Of a stretch of DNA of 64,000 nucleotides, positions 41,660 to 50,227 are shown one piece after another. The notes under the pieces were generated by a model that was not told where the DNA came from, ran no database searches, and saw nothing but the letters and a program-made list of their open reading frames with translations. Both the position numbers and the translations under genes were made by a program. The stretch is taken from the NCBI RefSeq assembly GCF_026241225.1, contig NZ_JAPFQP010000004.1:1-64000 (forward strand), in the 5' to 3' direction. Within the stretch, counting starts at the first letter, position 1; every line of letters begins with the position of its first letter. The DNA is from Lentiprolixibacter aurantiacus (GTDB lineage: Bacteria > Bacteroidota > Bacteroidia > Flavobacteriales > Flavobacteriaceae).

Positions 41660-42616
41660 TTACCTGCTTACCCTGTAAAATCCCTTATTAGGAATTTCAA
41701 TTGCATACTTCTTACGCGAAGCGTTGTTCAGATGGGGCTCGCGTAACCAGGGATTATGTCTTTTCAGGATTTTGTAGTTGATACCGTACTCTTCAGCAAA
41801 GTTTGCAAAATTGGTCACTGCCGTATCAACTTCCACATTGAAGGTTGGGATACCCTGGTACAGGTCATCCTCCTCCAGGACATAACCATATTTCTCCGGA
41901 TTAGAGAGGATTTCTTTAATTGCCAGAATTCGGAAAACATAGCGCCCGGTTTCCTGACCCAGTAACAGGTCGTAATAATCATCTACCTGCTGGATATTCA
42001 TATATCTCTTGATAGCAGCCGGACCTGCGTTGTAGGAAGCCGCTGCTAGAGTCCAGCTACCGTAAGCTTCCTTGTATTTTTTGAGGTACCTGCAGGCCAC
42101 TTCAGTTGATTTGGCCAGGTGGTAGCGCTCATCTACATTCGAATTAACTTCCAGTCCGTACTCTCTTCCTGTAGCCTTCATAATTTGCCAGAAACCCGTT
42201 GCCCCTGCAGGGGAAACCACATTCTGCAAACCGCTTTCTGCCACAGCAAGGTATTTGAAATCGTCCGGAATACCATTCTTTTCCAGGATAGGTTCAATTA
42301 TTGGAAAGTACTTGTGAGCCCGCTTCATCAGTAGCACAGCATTGGACTGCCAATACGTATTTACGAGAAACTCCCGGTCAATCCGCTCCATGATCTCAGG
42401 GTCATCCTGCGGTACGGTTTCACCGGCAAAATTTAAATTCTCAGGTATATCAATAGCGGATATCGTATATTCCTCAGCTACGTTCTTTACCTCTTCATTA
42501 TCCCCTGCCTGGGGACCACTTACTGATGCTGCGTCCTTTTGCTGAACTGCAAAAACAAGGGTAGATATAACAAAAACCACCCCCAGAAGCATCAAAATCT
42601 TCTTAATTACTCTCAT
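41660..42616 (-). CDS. Lytic transglycosylase domain protein (SLT/GH23)
   Basis: This 318-residue secreted enzyme cleaves peptidoglycan with formation of anhydro-muramic ends. It has a signal peptide / membrane anchor (about 5-23), then a GH23 SLT domain at about 110-230 with catalytic Glu in AVAESGLQNVVSPAGATGFW and the AAASYNAGPAAIKRYM segment. The C-terminal region (about 245-318) is small and LysM-like, ending in YAIEIPNKGF. It resembles MltD but has no full LysM repeats. It has a zero-gap convergent neighbour. Confidence 0.9.
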   Translation of the reverse strand: MRVIKKILMLLGVVFVISTLVFAVQQKDAASVSGPQAGDNEEVKNVAEEYTISAIDIPENLNFAGETVPQDDPEIMERIDREFLVNTYWQSNAVLLMKRAHKYFPIIEPILEKNGIPDDFKYLAVAESGLQNVVSPAGATGFWQIMKATGREYGLEVNSNVDERYHLAKSTEVACRYLKKYKEAYGSWTLAAASYNAGPAAIKRYMNIQQVDDYYDLLLGQETGRYVFRILAIKEILSNPEKYGYVLEEDDLYQGIPTFNVEVDTAVTNFANFAEEYGINYKILKRHNPWLREPHLNNASRKKYAIEIPNKGFYRVSR

Positions 42617-42658
42617 GACATACGGTTTACCCTGATAAAGGTATTAAATACAAACTCT

Positions 42659-43321
42659 TTATTCCAAAATAATTGTGGGCAATCGTTCATTAAACCATTT
42701 AAATCGATGGAGGATCATCGTATGGGTACCGCCTTTAACCGGAATATAGTTTGAGATGGGGCCTACCGGAAATACGGCATCCCGATCTCCGTGGATATGA
42801 ACAAGTCCCGGATCATAGCTGCTCTGACTCCAATGGACTATCTTGTCGATAGACCAGTCCAGGTAGTATTTATCCCGAATGGACAGATACTGCTCATACA
42901 GGGAGAGGCGTTTAGTTACCGTTTCCCCAAAGGCATATTTGGAAAGTAATTCCACATTATTTACAAGACCTGTGGGAAGCAAGCGATGCACCTTGGTGTA
43001 TTTGGCGAACAGAAGCCTTTTAGGCATCTCTGACTTCATCTTTATGCTGGATATAATGATCACTTTACGAACCGGAAGGTATTTAGCCATTTCCTGAACC
43101 AGCATCCCACCAAAGGAAACCCCTACCAAAACCGAATGTTCGTATTTGATCTGACTTGCCATTTTTCTTGCATAGGCCTCGAAAGTCATTCCCCGTTCCG
43201 GGAGGAACCACTCCAGGTAATGTATTTGAAAAGTATCGGATGGGAGCTGTATGAATTCAAAGATCTTGGAGCTCGCTGCCAAGCCGGGCATAAAATAAAC
43301 GTGAATTCTACTGGAAGGCAT
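42659..43321 (-). CDS. Alpha/beta hydrolase
   Basis: This 220-residue alpha/beta-hydrolase fold protein has nucleophile Ser in GVSFGG (about residue 93), the likely acid in HGDRD and the catalytic His in GGTHTM. No signal peptide is seen. The substrate is not inferable. It lies 42 bases upstream of the lytic transglycosylase gene in the same direction and could share its transcript. Confidence 0.82.
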   Translation of the reverse strand: MPSSRIHVYFMPGLAASSKIFEFIQLPSDTFQIHYLEWFLPERGMTFEAYARKMASQIKYEHSVLVGVSFGGMLVQEMAKYLPVRKVIIISSIKMKSEMPKRLLFAKYTKVHRLLPTGLVNNVELLSKYAFGETVTKRLSLYEQYLSIRDKYYLDWSIDKIVHWSQSSYDPGLVHIHGDRDAVFPVGPISNYIPVKGGTHTMILHRFKWFNERLPTIILE

Positions 43322-43366
43322 TTGGCCTAAAGTAATTTAAAACTAGGAATTTAGCATTTTTTTGGT

Positions 43367-43374
43367 TACTTTTG
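43367..43374 (+). promoter_or_regulatory. -7 promoter element TACTTTTG of the small GNAT gene
   Basis: A perfect TAnnTTTG match lies upstream of 43498, giving a leader of about 120 bases. Confidence 0.45.
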
Positions 43375-43497
43375 TACAGTAAATGTAACTGAAGCCCCAT
43401 CTCTTTGCAAATTTAACCTTACGCTTACAATTTGGGAAATTACGATGAAGAACAGATCGTAATTTTTTTGTCTAAAAACCAAATTAAATCAAACTAT

Positions 43498-43791
43498 ATG
43501 AGTGAAGTAGCAATTAAAGACAATAGTTTCCTGCGCCAATTTGAAACTAAAGTCGACGGTCATCTGGCCAAGATTGAATACTCTTCCCAAGAACGCAAGA
43601 TTTTCTTAACTAAACTGGTTATCCCTGAAGAAATTCAACATAACGGTTTTAAAGAGGATTTTATAAAGTCTGTCCTGCACCATATACAGGAACAAAACCT
43701 GAGGGTTGTTCCAACCAGTCCTCAAATTGCAGGCTTCTTGAGAAAAAACAGGCAGTACAAGGAAATGCTTCCTGTTGGGATCCGGATATAA
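43498..43791 (+). CDS. Small GNAT-type N-acetyltransferase (NATD1/YjdJ-like)
   Basis: This 97-residue minimal GNAT fold protein belongs to the NATD1/YjdJ branch. The start at 43498 (MSEVAIKDNSFLRQFETKVD) is preferred; an upstream frame to 43432 adds unconserved residues. The segment GHLAKIEYSSQERKIFLTKL and the acetyl-CoA-binding segment near EIQHNGFKEDFIKSVLHHI are recognisable. The usual R/Q-x-x-G-x-G/A P-loop is reduced. The terminator lies immediately downstream at 43816-43839. Confidence 0.82.
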   Translation: MSEVAIKDNSFLRQFETKVDGHLAKIEYSSQERKIFLTKLVIPEEIQHNGFKEDFIKSVLHHIQEQNLRVVPTSPQIAGFLRKNRQYKEMLPVGIRI

Positions 43792-43815
43792 GACTAAAAG
43801 ACTACGGAATACAAG

Positions 43816-43839
43816 CCTCTCAAATGGAGAGGTTTTTTT
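43816..43839 (+). terminator. Rho-independent terminator after the small GNAT gene
   Basis: CCTCTC-AAATG-GAGAGG (43816-43832) is followed by T7. It overlaps the last bases of mtaB on the opposite strand. Confidence 0.85.
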
Positions 43840-45175
43840 ATGGTATTACGGCAGCCTTGACAAACTCCAGGCGCACCATTCCTTCCTCATCAATTTCTGT
43901 GAGTCGAACCTTATGCAGTGTATTGACCAAAGAAGGGTTCCAGGGTACCCTCACCTTTACATAATTTTCGGTAAAGCCATGAATATAGCCGGCTTTGTTC
44001 TCCCCTTCAAATAATACCGTACGTACACTTCCCAACTGGGTTTCATAGAAAGCACGACGTTTCTTTATTGATAAAGCCCTCAGCATTTTGCTCCGTTTCT
44101 GCCGTACTTTAAGTGGGACAACATTATTCATAGTTGCTGCAGGCGTATTGTCGCGCTCCGAAAAGGTAAATACATGGAGATAGGCAATGTCCAGCTCATT
44201 GAGGTAATGATAGGTTTCCAGAAAATCATCATCCGTTTCGCCAGGAAACCCTACTATAACATCCACACCAATGCAGGCATGTGGCATAAGAGACTTGATC
44301 TGATCTACCCTGTTTGTGTACAATTCACGTTTGTAGCGTCGCTTCATGGCCCTCAGGATCTTATCGCTACCACTTTGGAGCGGGATATGAAAATGAGGGA
44401 CAAAGGTTTTACTACCCGCTACAAAAGAAATGGTTTCATCCTTGAGCAGGTTGGGTTCTATTGATGAAATCCTCAACCGGTTGATTCCCGGCACATCGTC
44501 CAATGCGCGAACCAGGTCCAGAAAGGTATGTTCGTGTCGCTTATTGCCAAACTCCCCTTTGCCATAATCACCAATATTTACACCGGTAAGCACAATTTCC
44601 TTGATACCCTCCTCAGAAATTTCACGTGCATTGCGCAAGACGTTTTCCAGTGTATCACTCCTTGAAATACCCCGAGCCAGTGGTATGGTGCAATAAGTGC
44701 ATTTGTAATCGCAGCCGTCCTGAACCTTGAGAAACGCCCGGGTACGGTCTCCTATGGCATAACTGCCCACGTAAAAATCCGCTTCGGAAATTTCACAGGA
44801 ATGGACTTCCCCAAAATCGTTTTTGGACAGGTCGTTCAGATAATCTGTCAGCTTAAACTTTTCGGTGGCACCCAGTACGAGGTCAACCCCATCTACAGCA
44901 GCGAGTTGCTCTGGCTTAAGCTGCGCATAACAACCAATGGCTGCAACAAAGGCCTTTGGATTGGCTTTCTGTGCCTGCCGCACTATGGTCTTGAATCGCT
45001 TGTCCGCATTCTCAGTTACCGAACAGGTATTAATCACATAAAGGTCTGCTTCCTCGTGAAAGGGCACGCGCAGGAATCCCTCACCTTCTACCTGTCTGGC
45101 AATAGTGGAAGTTTCGGAAAAATTGAGCTTACAGCCCAGGGTATAAAAAGCCACTTTTTTCTTCATGGGCAACAC
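43838..45175 (-). CDS. mtaB: tRNA (t6A37-C2)-methylthiotransferase MtaB
   Basis: This 445-residue radical-SAM enzyme converts t6A37 to ms2t6A37 in tRNAs reading ANN codons. The N-terminal UPF0004 domain holds cluster-ligand cysteines (TLGCKLNFSET, VINTCSVTENADKR and AAIGCYAQLKPE). The radical-SAM domain has CDYKCTYC, and a C-terminal TRAM-like segment (FTENYVKVRVPW) follows. The CKLNF signature separates MtaB from MiaB and RimO. M4 (45166) is an equally good start. A -7 promoter lies at 45193-45200. Confidence 0.94.
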   Translation of the reverse strand: MLPMKKKVAFYTLGCKLNFSETSTIARQVEGEGFLRVPFHEEADLYVINTCSVTENADKRFKTIVRQAQKANPKAFVAAIGCYAQLKPEQLAAVDGVDLVLGATEKFKLTDYLNDLSKNDFGEVHSCEISEADFYVGSYAIGDRTRAFLKVQDGCDYKCTYCTIPLARGISRSDTLENVLRNAREISEEGIKEIVLTGVNIGDYGKGEFGNKRHEHTFLDLVRALDDVPGINRLRISSIEPNLLKDETISFVAGSKTFVPHFHIPLQSGSDKILRAMKRRYKRELYTNRVDQIKSLMPHACIGVDVIVGFPGETDDDFLETYHYLNELDIAYLHVFTFSERDNTPAATMNNVVPLKVRQKRSKMLRALSIKKRRAFYETQLGSVRTVLFEGENKAGYIHGFTENYVKVRVPWNPSLVNTLHKVRLTEIDEEGMVRLEFVKAAVIP

Positions 45176-45192
45176 CTTGGATTCCAGGCCTG

Positions 45193-45200
45193 CAAAGATA
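45193..45200 (-). promoter_or_regulatory. mtaB -7 promoter element TATCTTTG
   Basis: A perfect TAnnTTTG match on the minus strand lies 17 bases before the first ATG. Confidence 0.5.
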
Positions 45201-45229
45201 AGAAAATCAATGTGTTTCCAGCTCCCGAA

Positions 45230-46405
45230 TCAATACTTCCGGTATTTGCTCGTGATCTCGAAGATATGCTTCAGCATTTTAGCATCTGCTTCGGTAAACT
45301 CCACATTGCGACGGGCCATCATGACCTTCGCCGCTTCATAAGCCTTCTCCGGCAAATAAGCCGAAAAGCCGGATGCTCCTCCCCAGCTAAAACTGGGCAC
45401 AAAGTTCCTGGGGAAGCCAGGCACATAGATATTGGTGTTCACACCTATCACAGTACCGGTATTAAACATGGTATTGATCGCAGTTTTGCTGTGATCTCCC
45501 ATCATTAATCCGCAGAATTGAAGTCCGGTATGGTCAAATCGTTCCGTAGCATAATTCCATAACCTGACCTTAGCATAGTTATTCTTGAGGTTAGAGTTGT
45601 TGGAATCTGCACCAATATTGCACCACTCCCCGAGCACGGAATTACCGAGATATCCGTCGTGACCCTTGCTGGAATAACCAAAAATTACCGAGTTATTTAC
45701 CTCACCACAAATCTTGCCGAAAGGACCAACTGTTGTAGGACCATATATTTTAGCTCCCATTTTAACCACGGCATTATGGCATAGGGCAAAACCACCCCGG
45801 ATCATATTGCCTTCCATTACTTCAGCGTCTTTCCCAATGTAGATAGGGCCTTCACTGGCATTAAGGATGCTGTATTCTACTTTGGCTCCCGCTTCCAGGA
45901 AGATGCGCTCAGGGTTGATTACCTTATTGGTATCTGATAGAGGGGCGCTTTTTCTGCCACTGGTGATAAGTTCATAATCCGCTTCCAGGGCTTCGCCGTT
46001 TCGGGAAAAAATGTCCCATGTATTGCGAAGCGACAGGATTTCGGGCATATACTCAATGGCAGTGTAATCATTCGCGCCAGGCAACTCAACGGACGCCCCC
46101 GTGGCGCAGGCAATCATCTCTCCCGCCTTAACCAGGGCCTCCCCCGTATTCAGGGCTTTGATCTGCCTGAGTAATTCTTTGTCCGGCAAAAAAGCACCAT
46201 TGATAAAGATATTTTCATCGCCCCGTACCATGGGAAATTTTCCCGAAAGGTAGTCCTCCGTCCTGGAACTGGTGGATGTCCCCAAAAAGTGTTCCCATTT
46301 TTCCCTGATCGTAAGTATGCCAAAACGGATATCGGCAACAGGCCTTGTAAAAGTAAAAGGTTTGAGGGCTTCGCGTACAGGACTATCGAATAAGATGTAG
46401 TTCAT
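45230..46405 (-). CDS. GlmU-like protein with divergent nucleotidyltransferase domain
   Basis: This 391-residue protein starts at 46405 (MNYILFDSPVREALKPFTFT); a frame open to 46423 adds six residues. The N-terminal half resembles the NTP_transf_4 family but lacks the G-x-G-T-R-x-M pyrophosphorylase loop of real GlmU. The C-terminal half (about 200-370) is a left-handed beta-helix built from hexapeptide repeats (IGKDAEVMEGNMIRGG and GAKIYGPTTVGPFGKI). It may act as a sugar acyltransferase or a regulator; nucleotide transfer is doubtful. It follows rpmE2 after its terminator. Confidence 0.85.
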   Translation of the reverse strand: MNYILFDSPVREALKPFTFTRPVADIRFGILTIREKWEHFLGTSTSSRTEDYLSGKFPMVRGDENIFINGAFLPDKELLRQIKALNTGEALVKAGEMIACATGASVELPGANDYTAIEYMPEILSLRNTWDIFSRNGEALEADYELITSGRKSAPLSDTNKVINPERIFLEAGAKVEYSILNASEGPIYIGKDAEVMEGNMIRGGFALCHNAVVKMGAKIYGPTTVGPFGKICGEVNNSVIFGYSSKGHDGYLGNSVLGEWCNIGADSNNSNLKNNYAKVRLWNYATERFDHTGLQFCGLMMGDHSKTAINTMFNTGTVIGVNTNIYVPGFPRNFVPSFSWGGASGFSAYLPEKAYEAAKVMMARRNVEFTEADAKMLKHIFEITSKYRKY

Positions 46406-46420
46406 TGACCTTATTTTGTA

Positions 46421-46428
46421 CAAAATTA
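46421..46428 (-). promoter_or_regulatory. -7 promoter element TAATTTTG of the GlmU-like gene
   Basis: A perfect TAnnTTTG match on the minus strand lies between the rpmE2 terminator and the ATG at 46405. Confidence 0.45.
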
Positions 46429-46431
46429 AAT

Positions 46432-46462
46432 AAAAAACGCCCCTGAATTGACTTCAGAGGCG
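46432..46462 (-). terminator. Terminator after rpmE2
   Basis: A 10-bp stem with one mismatch (46438-46447 with 46453-46462, 5-base loop) is followed on the minus strand by a T-run. Confidence 0.88.
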
Positions 46463-46492
46463 AGCTTATCGATGTACTCCCGTTTAAATGGA

Positions 46493-46780
46493 CTACTTGC
46501 CTTCTTCCTCAGGCGTTTCCTTTTTTGCGGGCTTCTTGAATTTTTCGTATTTGCTCTTGAACTTGTCAATCCTACCAGCAGTATCCACAAGCTTCGCTTT
46601 CCCGGTGTAGTATGGGTGGGAAGTCCTTGAAATCTCCAGCTTTACCAGCGGATATTCAACACCGTCAACCTCCAGGGTTTCCTTGGTCTCCGCAGTGGAT
46701 TTTGCCAGAAATACGTCATCATTGGACATGTCCTTGAATGCTACTATTCTAAAATTTTCCGGATGTATGCCTTTTCTCAT
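46493..46780 (-). CDS. rpmE2: 50S ribosomal protein L31, type B
   Basis: This 95-residue L31 begins [20 protein letters not shown] at 46780; an open frame extending to 46819 is rejected because it lies within the leader. It lacks the zinc-binding CxxC motifs of type A L31, as expected for type B (the zinc-independent form). The core [20 protein letters not shown] is diagnostic. The promoter is at 46817-46847, and the gene is monocistronic with its own terminator. Confidence 0.96.
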   Translation of the reverse strand: MRKGIHPENFRIVAFKDMSNDDVFLAKSTAETKETLEVDGVEYPLVKLEISRTSHPYYTGKAKLVDTAGRIDKFKSKYEKFKKPAKKETPEEEGK

Positions 46781-46816
46781 CGTTTTAATTTTATGCGCTC
46801 CCGATTTTTCAGGCTG

Positions 46817-46847
46817 CAAATATATACCTTTTTCAAGGAAACTACAA
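46817..46847 (-). promoter_or_regulatory. rpmE2 promoter (TTG n20 TATATTTG)
   Basis: On the minus strand -33 TTG (46847-46845), a 20-base spacer and -7 TATATTTG (46824-46817) match the Bacteroidetes consensus well. Confidence 0.65.
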
Positions 46848-46947
46848 TTTAATCATTTAAAAAACACCGCACAATATCGTATCTTTAACTGTAACAATCC
46901 GACTAAACAAACAACTAACGGATAAAAAATCAACAAAAAATCACAAA

Positions 46948-47463
46948 ATGGAAGATCAACAACCTAAAACTGGTAAGTTCTCACTGAATTATGGATTAAT
47001 CCTCGGAGCATTGGGAGTAGCTTTCGGTCTTATGCTGTACAGCATGGATGCTCATACTTCTCAGGATATAAGCAATACTATCATTGGTCTGGTAATGATG
47101 GTTGCCGTCGTGATCTGGGGTATTTACGCATTCAGAAATGCTAACGGAGGATTTCTTACTATTAGTCAAGCACTTAAACTCGGTGCCGGGATAGCCCTTA
47201 TTTCTGCTATCATATCTATAGTTTACACCATTTTTCTATCCAATGTTCTGGATCCGGAATTTACGGCCAAGATCATGGATGCCCGAATGGCAGAATTGGA
47301 AGCTGGTGGACAGTACAGTGCTGAACAAATCCAGCAGCAAAAAGAAATGGGGATTAAATTTTTCTGGTTCGGTTATCCCGTAATCCTCATTGTCAATGTA
47401 CTTATCGGTCTGGTTATTGGATTGATCGGAGGACTCATCCTTAAGAAGGCCAAGCCTGAATAA
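46948..47463 (+). CDS. DUF4199 domain-containing membrane protein
   Basis: This 171-residue protein has four transmembrane helices (about 14-31, 40-62, 76-99 and 135-165). I recognise it as DUF4199, whose first helix starts after a short polar N-terminus and whose loop NANGGFLTISQALKLGAGIA is conserved. Function unknown. It is followed after 46 bases by a membrane-bound GT2 glycosyltransferase gene; in flavobacteria these two often neighbour each other. No SD site is seen. Confidence 0.87.
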   Translation: MEDQQPKTGKFSLNYGLILGALGVAFGLMLYSMDAHTSQDISNTIIGLVMMVAVVIWGIYAFRNANGGFLTISQALKLGAGIALISAIISIVYTIFLSNVLDPEFTAKIMDARMAELEAGGQYSAEQIQQQKEMGIKFFWFGYPVILIVNVLIGLVIGLIGGLILKKAKPE

Positions 47464-47478
47464 TAAGTCTGAAAATTG

Positions 47479-47486
47479 TACTTTTG
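47479..47486 (+). promoter_or_regulatory. -7 promoter element TACTTTTG of the GT2 gene
   Basis: A perfect TAnnTTTG match lies 23 bases before the ATG at 47510, so the glycosyltransferase can be transcribed separately from DUF4199. Confidence 0.45.
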
Positions 47487-47509
47487 AAAGGAATTAGGCC
47501 CATTGCCCT

Positions 47510-48457
47510 ATGAAGTTATCCATAGTAATTCCTTTACTTAACGAAGAAGAATCCCTTGACGAATTACATGATTGGATTGCAAGTGTAATGCAGTCCAATC
47601 ATTTTTTGTATGAGGTTATTTTTATAGACGACGGAAGCACAGACGATTCCTGGAAGGTTATTGAAAAACTAGCTGCTGAAAATCCTTCGGTAAAAGGCAT
47701 CCGGTTCCGGAAAAATTTCGGGAAATCTCAGGCCCTGCATGCCGGGTTTAAAAAGGCCGGGGGCGATATCGTAATTACCATGGATGCAGACCTTCAGGAC
47801 AATCCGGAGGAAATTCCACGCATGATCGCCCTAATGGAAGAAGAACGCTATGATATTGTGGCCGGGTGGAAGAAGAAACGGTACGATTCCGTTATCATGA
47901 AAAACATCCCTTCCAAAATATTCAACTGGGCTGCAAGAAAAACATCCGGCGTTGCCTTGCACGACTTTAATTGCGGCCTGAAAGCATTCCGCCGGGAAGT
48001 AATCAAGACCATTGAGGTTTCGGGCGAAATGCACCGATACATACCGGTACTGGCCAAAAACGCCGGATTCCTGAGGATTGGGGAGAAAGTAGTACAGCAT
48101 CAGGCTCGTAAATACGGCAAGACCAAATTTGGTGCAGACCGGTTTATCAAAGGGTTCCTGGATCTTATCACCATCTGGTTCGTCTCTAAATTTTCCAAAC
48201 GACCGATGCACCTTTTTGGTGCCCTGGGCTTTCTTATGTTTTTGATTGGAACCGCTTTTGCTATTTATTTGGGAATAGACAAGCTCTTTATTCATCCCAG
48301 AGGAAGATTGCTGACAGACCGTCCTGAGTTTTTTATCTCCCTGACGGCCATGATTATAGGTACACAATTATTCCTGGCCGGATTCCTGGGGGAAATCGTA
48401 GTGCGCTCGCGCAAAGGCAGGCCCCGTTACTTCATCGCGGAAGATTTAAACCTCTAA
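47510..48457 (+). CDS. Membrane glycosyltransferase family 2 (DPM1/GtrB-like)
   Basis: This 315-residue GT-A glycosyltransferase has an N-terminal catalytic domain with PLLNEEESLDELHDW, FIDDGSTDDSW and the metal-binding MDADLQDNPEEI. Two C-terminal transmembrane helices follow (about 230-260 and 278-302). It resembles polyprenyl-phosphate glycosyltransferases, which load a sugar onto undecaprenyl phosphate. The sugar and the partner are unknown; no glycan cluster surrounds it. Confidence 0.9.
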   Translation: MKLSIVIPLLNEEESLDELHDWIASVMQSNHFLYEVIFIDDGSTDDSWKVIEKLAAENPSVKGIRFRKNFGKSQALHAGFKKAGGDIVITMDADLQDNPEEIPRMIALMEEERYDIVAGWKKKRYDSVIMKNIPSKIFNWAARKTSGVALHDFNCGLKAFRREVIKTIEVSGEMHRYIPVLAKNAGFLRIGEKVVQHQARKYGKTKFGADRFIKGFLDLITIWFVSKFSKRPMHLFGALGFLMFLIGTAFAIYLGIDKLFIHPRGRLLTDRPEFFISLTAMIIGTQLFLAGFLGEIVVRSRKGRPRYFIAEDLNL

Positions 48458-48481
48458 CCCCTATTAATTTGATAATCTTCG

Positions 48482-48489
48482 TAATTTTG
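48482..48489 (+). promoter_or_regulatory. -7 promoter element TAATTTTG of the phospho-sugar mutase gene
   Basis: A perfect TAnnTTTG match lies 28 bases before the ATG at 48518. Confidence 0.45.
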
Positions 48490-48517
48490 GTGGGAAACAT
48501 TACCTGCCTGAAATAAA

Positions 48518-50227
48518 ATGGAGCAAATCCTGGAAAGAGCCAATTCCTGGCTAAGCGACTTTTTCGACCCTGAGGTCCGAAATGAAGTTAAAACCCTGAT
48601 CACCCAAGATGAAGAAGGTCTGAAAGAGCGTTTCTACCGCGATCTCGAATTTGGTACCGGTGGTATGCGTGGTGTCATGGGTGTAGGCACCAACCGCATC
48701 AACAAATACACTCTGGGAAAAAGTACCCAGGGACTGAGCAATTACCTCAAAAAGGTTTATGCAGGTGAATCGCTGAAGGTGGTTATTGCCTACGATTGCC
48801 GCCACAACAGCGATACACTGGCCCGCGTTGTAGCCGAGGTATTTTCAGCAAACGGCATTCAGGTGTACCTGTTTTCGGCCCTTAGGACCACCCCTGAGCT
48901 TTCCTTTGCAGTTCGATACCTTAACTGCCACGCCGGTGTGGTTCTTACCGCTTCACACAACCCTCCGGAATACAATGGATATAAAGTTTACTGGACGGAC
49001 GGCGGACAAATTGTACCTCCACAAGATGGTGAGATTATTGCAGAGATAAACAACATCTCCTTTGAAGACATATTATTCAATCCGAATAAAAACCTCATTA
49101 AGCTGATCGACAAGGAAGTGGATGAGGCCTTTATTTCGGCTTCTGTGAATAATGGTAATTTTGGAGCCGAGGGTAAGGACCAATTTAAAATTGTCTTTAC
49201 TTCCCTGCACGGCACATCCATAACTGCTATTCCGGAAGTTCTCAAAAGGGCCGGATATGCCCATGTGACCATCGTGGAAGAGCAGCGCGAACCTGATGGT
49301 AATTTTCCCACGGTGAAATCCCCCAACCCGGAAGAACCTGAGGCACTTAGTCTTGCTATGAAAAAAGCAGAGGAAATCGGAGCCGACATGGTTGTGGGTA
49401 CAGACCCCGACAGTGACCGCCTGGGAATTGCGGTGAGGAACAGGGAGGGCAAGCTGCAGTTGCTTAACGGGAACCAGACCATGATCCTGATGACCAAATT
49501 TTTACTGGATCAACAGAAGAAAAAAGGGTTTAAGGGCAACGAATTTGTTGCATCTACTATCGTTTCCACACCCATGATGTCCCGGATGGCTGAGGTTTAC
49601 CGTGTGGAATGCAAAATCTCACTTACAGGATTTAAATGGATTGCCAAAATGATCAAGGATTTCCCGGATCAGCATTTCCTGGGTGGTGGTGAAGAGAGTT
49701 TTGGCTTTATGGTGGGCGATTTTGTGCGTGACAAAGATGCGGTAACAGCAACCCTGCTGGCATGTGAAATTGCAGCACAGGCCAAAGCCGATGGGAGCTC
49801 CTTTTTTGAGGAACTCGTAAGTTGCTACGAAGCCTATGGTTTTTACAAGGAAAAACTGATCTCACTGACAAAGAAAGGAATGAAAGGTGCAGAGGAAATT
49901 GCCCAGATGATGGTCGATTTCAGGGAAAATCCGGTTAAGTCCATCGACGGGTCTGAAGTGGTGACCATAGACGACTACAGCAGCTCGATCTCACGGAATC
50001 TGAAAACCGGCGAATCCCATACCATCGATATCCCCAAATCCAACGTATTGATATACAAAACAGCAGATGGTACACAAATGGCAGCCCGTCCAAGCGGCAC
50101 CGAACCCAAGATCAAGTTTTATTTCAGCGTGAACACCAGGCTAGGCTCCAAAGCCGCTTTTGAAAAAACGGAAGCAGAACTGGATCGAAAGATTGAACGC
50201 ATTCTCAAAGAACTGAACCTCGGCTAA
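48518..50227 (+). CDS. Phospho-sugar mutase (phosphoglucomutase/phosphomannomutase)
   Basis: This 569-residue alpha-D-phosphohexomutase interconverts hexose 1- and 6-phosphates. The phosphoserine loop TASHNPPEYNGYKVYW, metal loop GTDPDSDRLGIA, sugar-binding GGGEESFG and phosphate-binding RPSGTEPKIKFY are all intact. The length fits the PGM2-like branch (glucose/deoxyribose 1-phosphate). The stop TAA overlaps the ATG of the next gene by one base (TAATG), so translation of the two is coupled. Confidence 0.95.
   Translation: MEQILERANSWLSDFFDPEVRNEVKTLITQDEEGLKERFYRDLEFGTGGMRGVMGVGTNRINKYTLGKSTQGLSNYLKKVYAGESLKVVIAYDCRHNSDTLARVVAEVFSANGIQVYLFSALRTTPELSFAVRYLNCHAGVVLTASHNPPEYNGYKVYWTDGGQIVPPQDGEIIAEINNISFEDILFNPNKNLIKLIDKEVDEAFISASVNNGNFGAEGKDQFKIVFTSLHGTSITAIPEVLKRAGYAHVTIVEEQREPDGNFPTVKSPNPEEPEALSLAMKKAEEIGADMVVGTDPDSDRLGIAVRNREGKLQLLNGNQTMILMTKFLLDQQKKKGFKGNEFVASTIVSTPMMSRMAEVYRVECKISLTGFKWIAKMIKDFPDQHFLGGGEESFGFMVGDFVRDKDAVTATLLACEIAAQAKADGSSFFEELVSCYEAYGFYKEKLISLTKKGMKGAEEIAQMMVDFRENPVKSIDGSEVVTIDDYSSSISRNLKTGESHTIDIPKSNVLIYKTADGTQMAARPSGTEPKIKFYFSVNTRLGSKAAFEKTEAELDRKIERILKELNLG

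Noticed and set aside
44801-45508. Open frame of 235 codons antisense to mtaB and the GlmU-like gene
   Set aside because: It spans two recognised genes on the other strand and shows no family feature.
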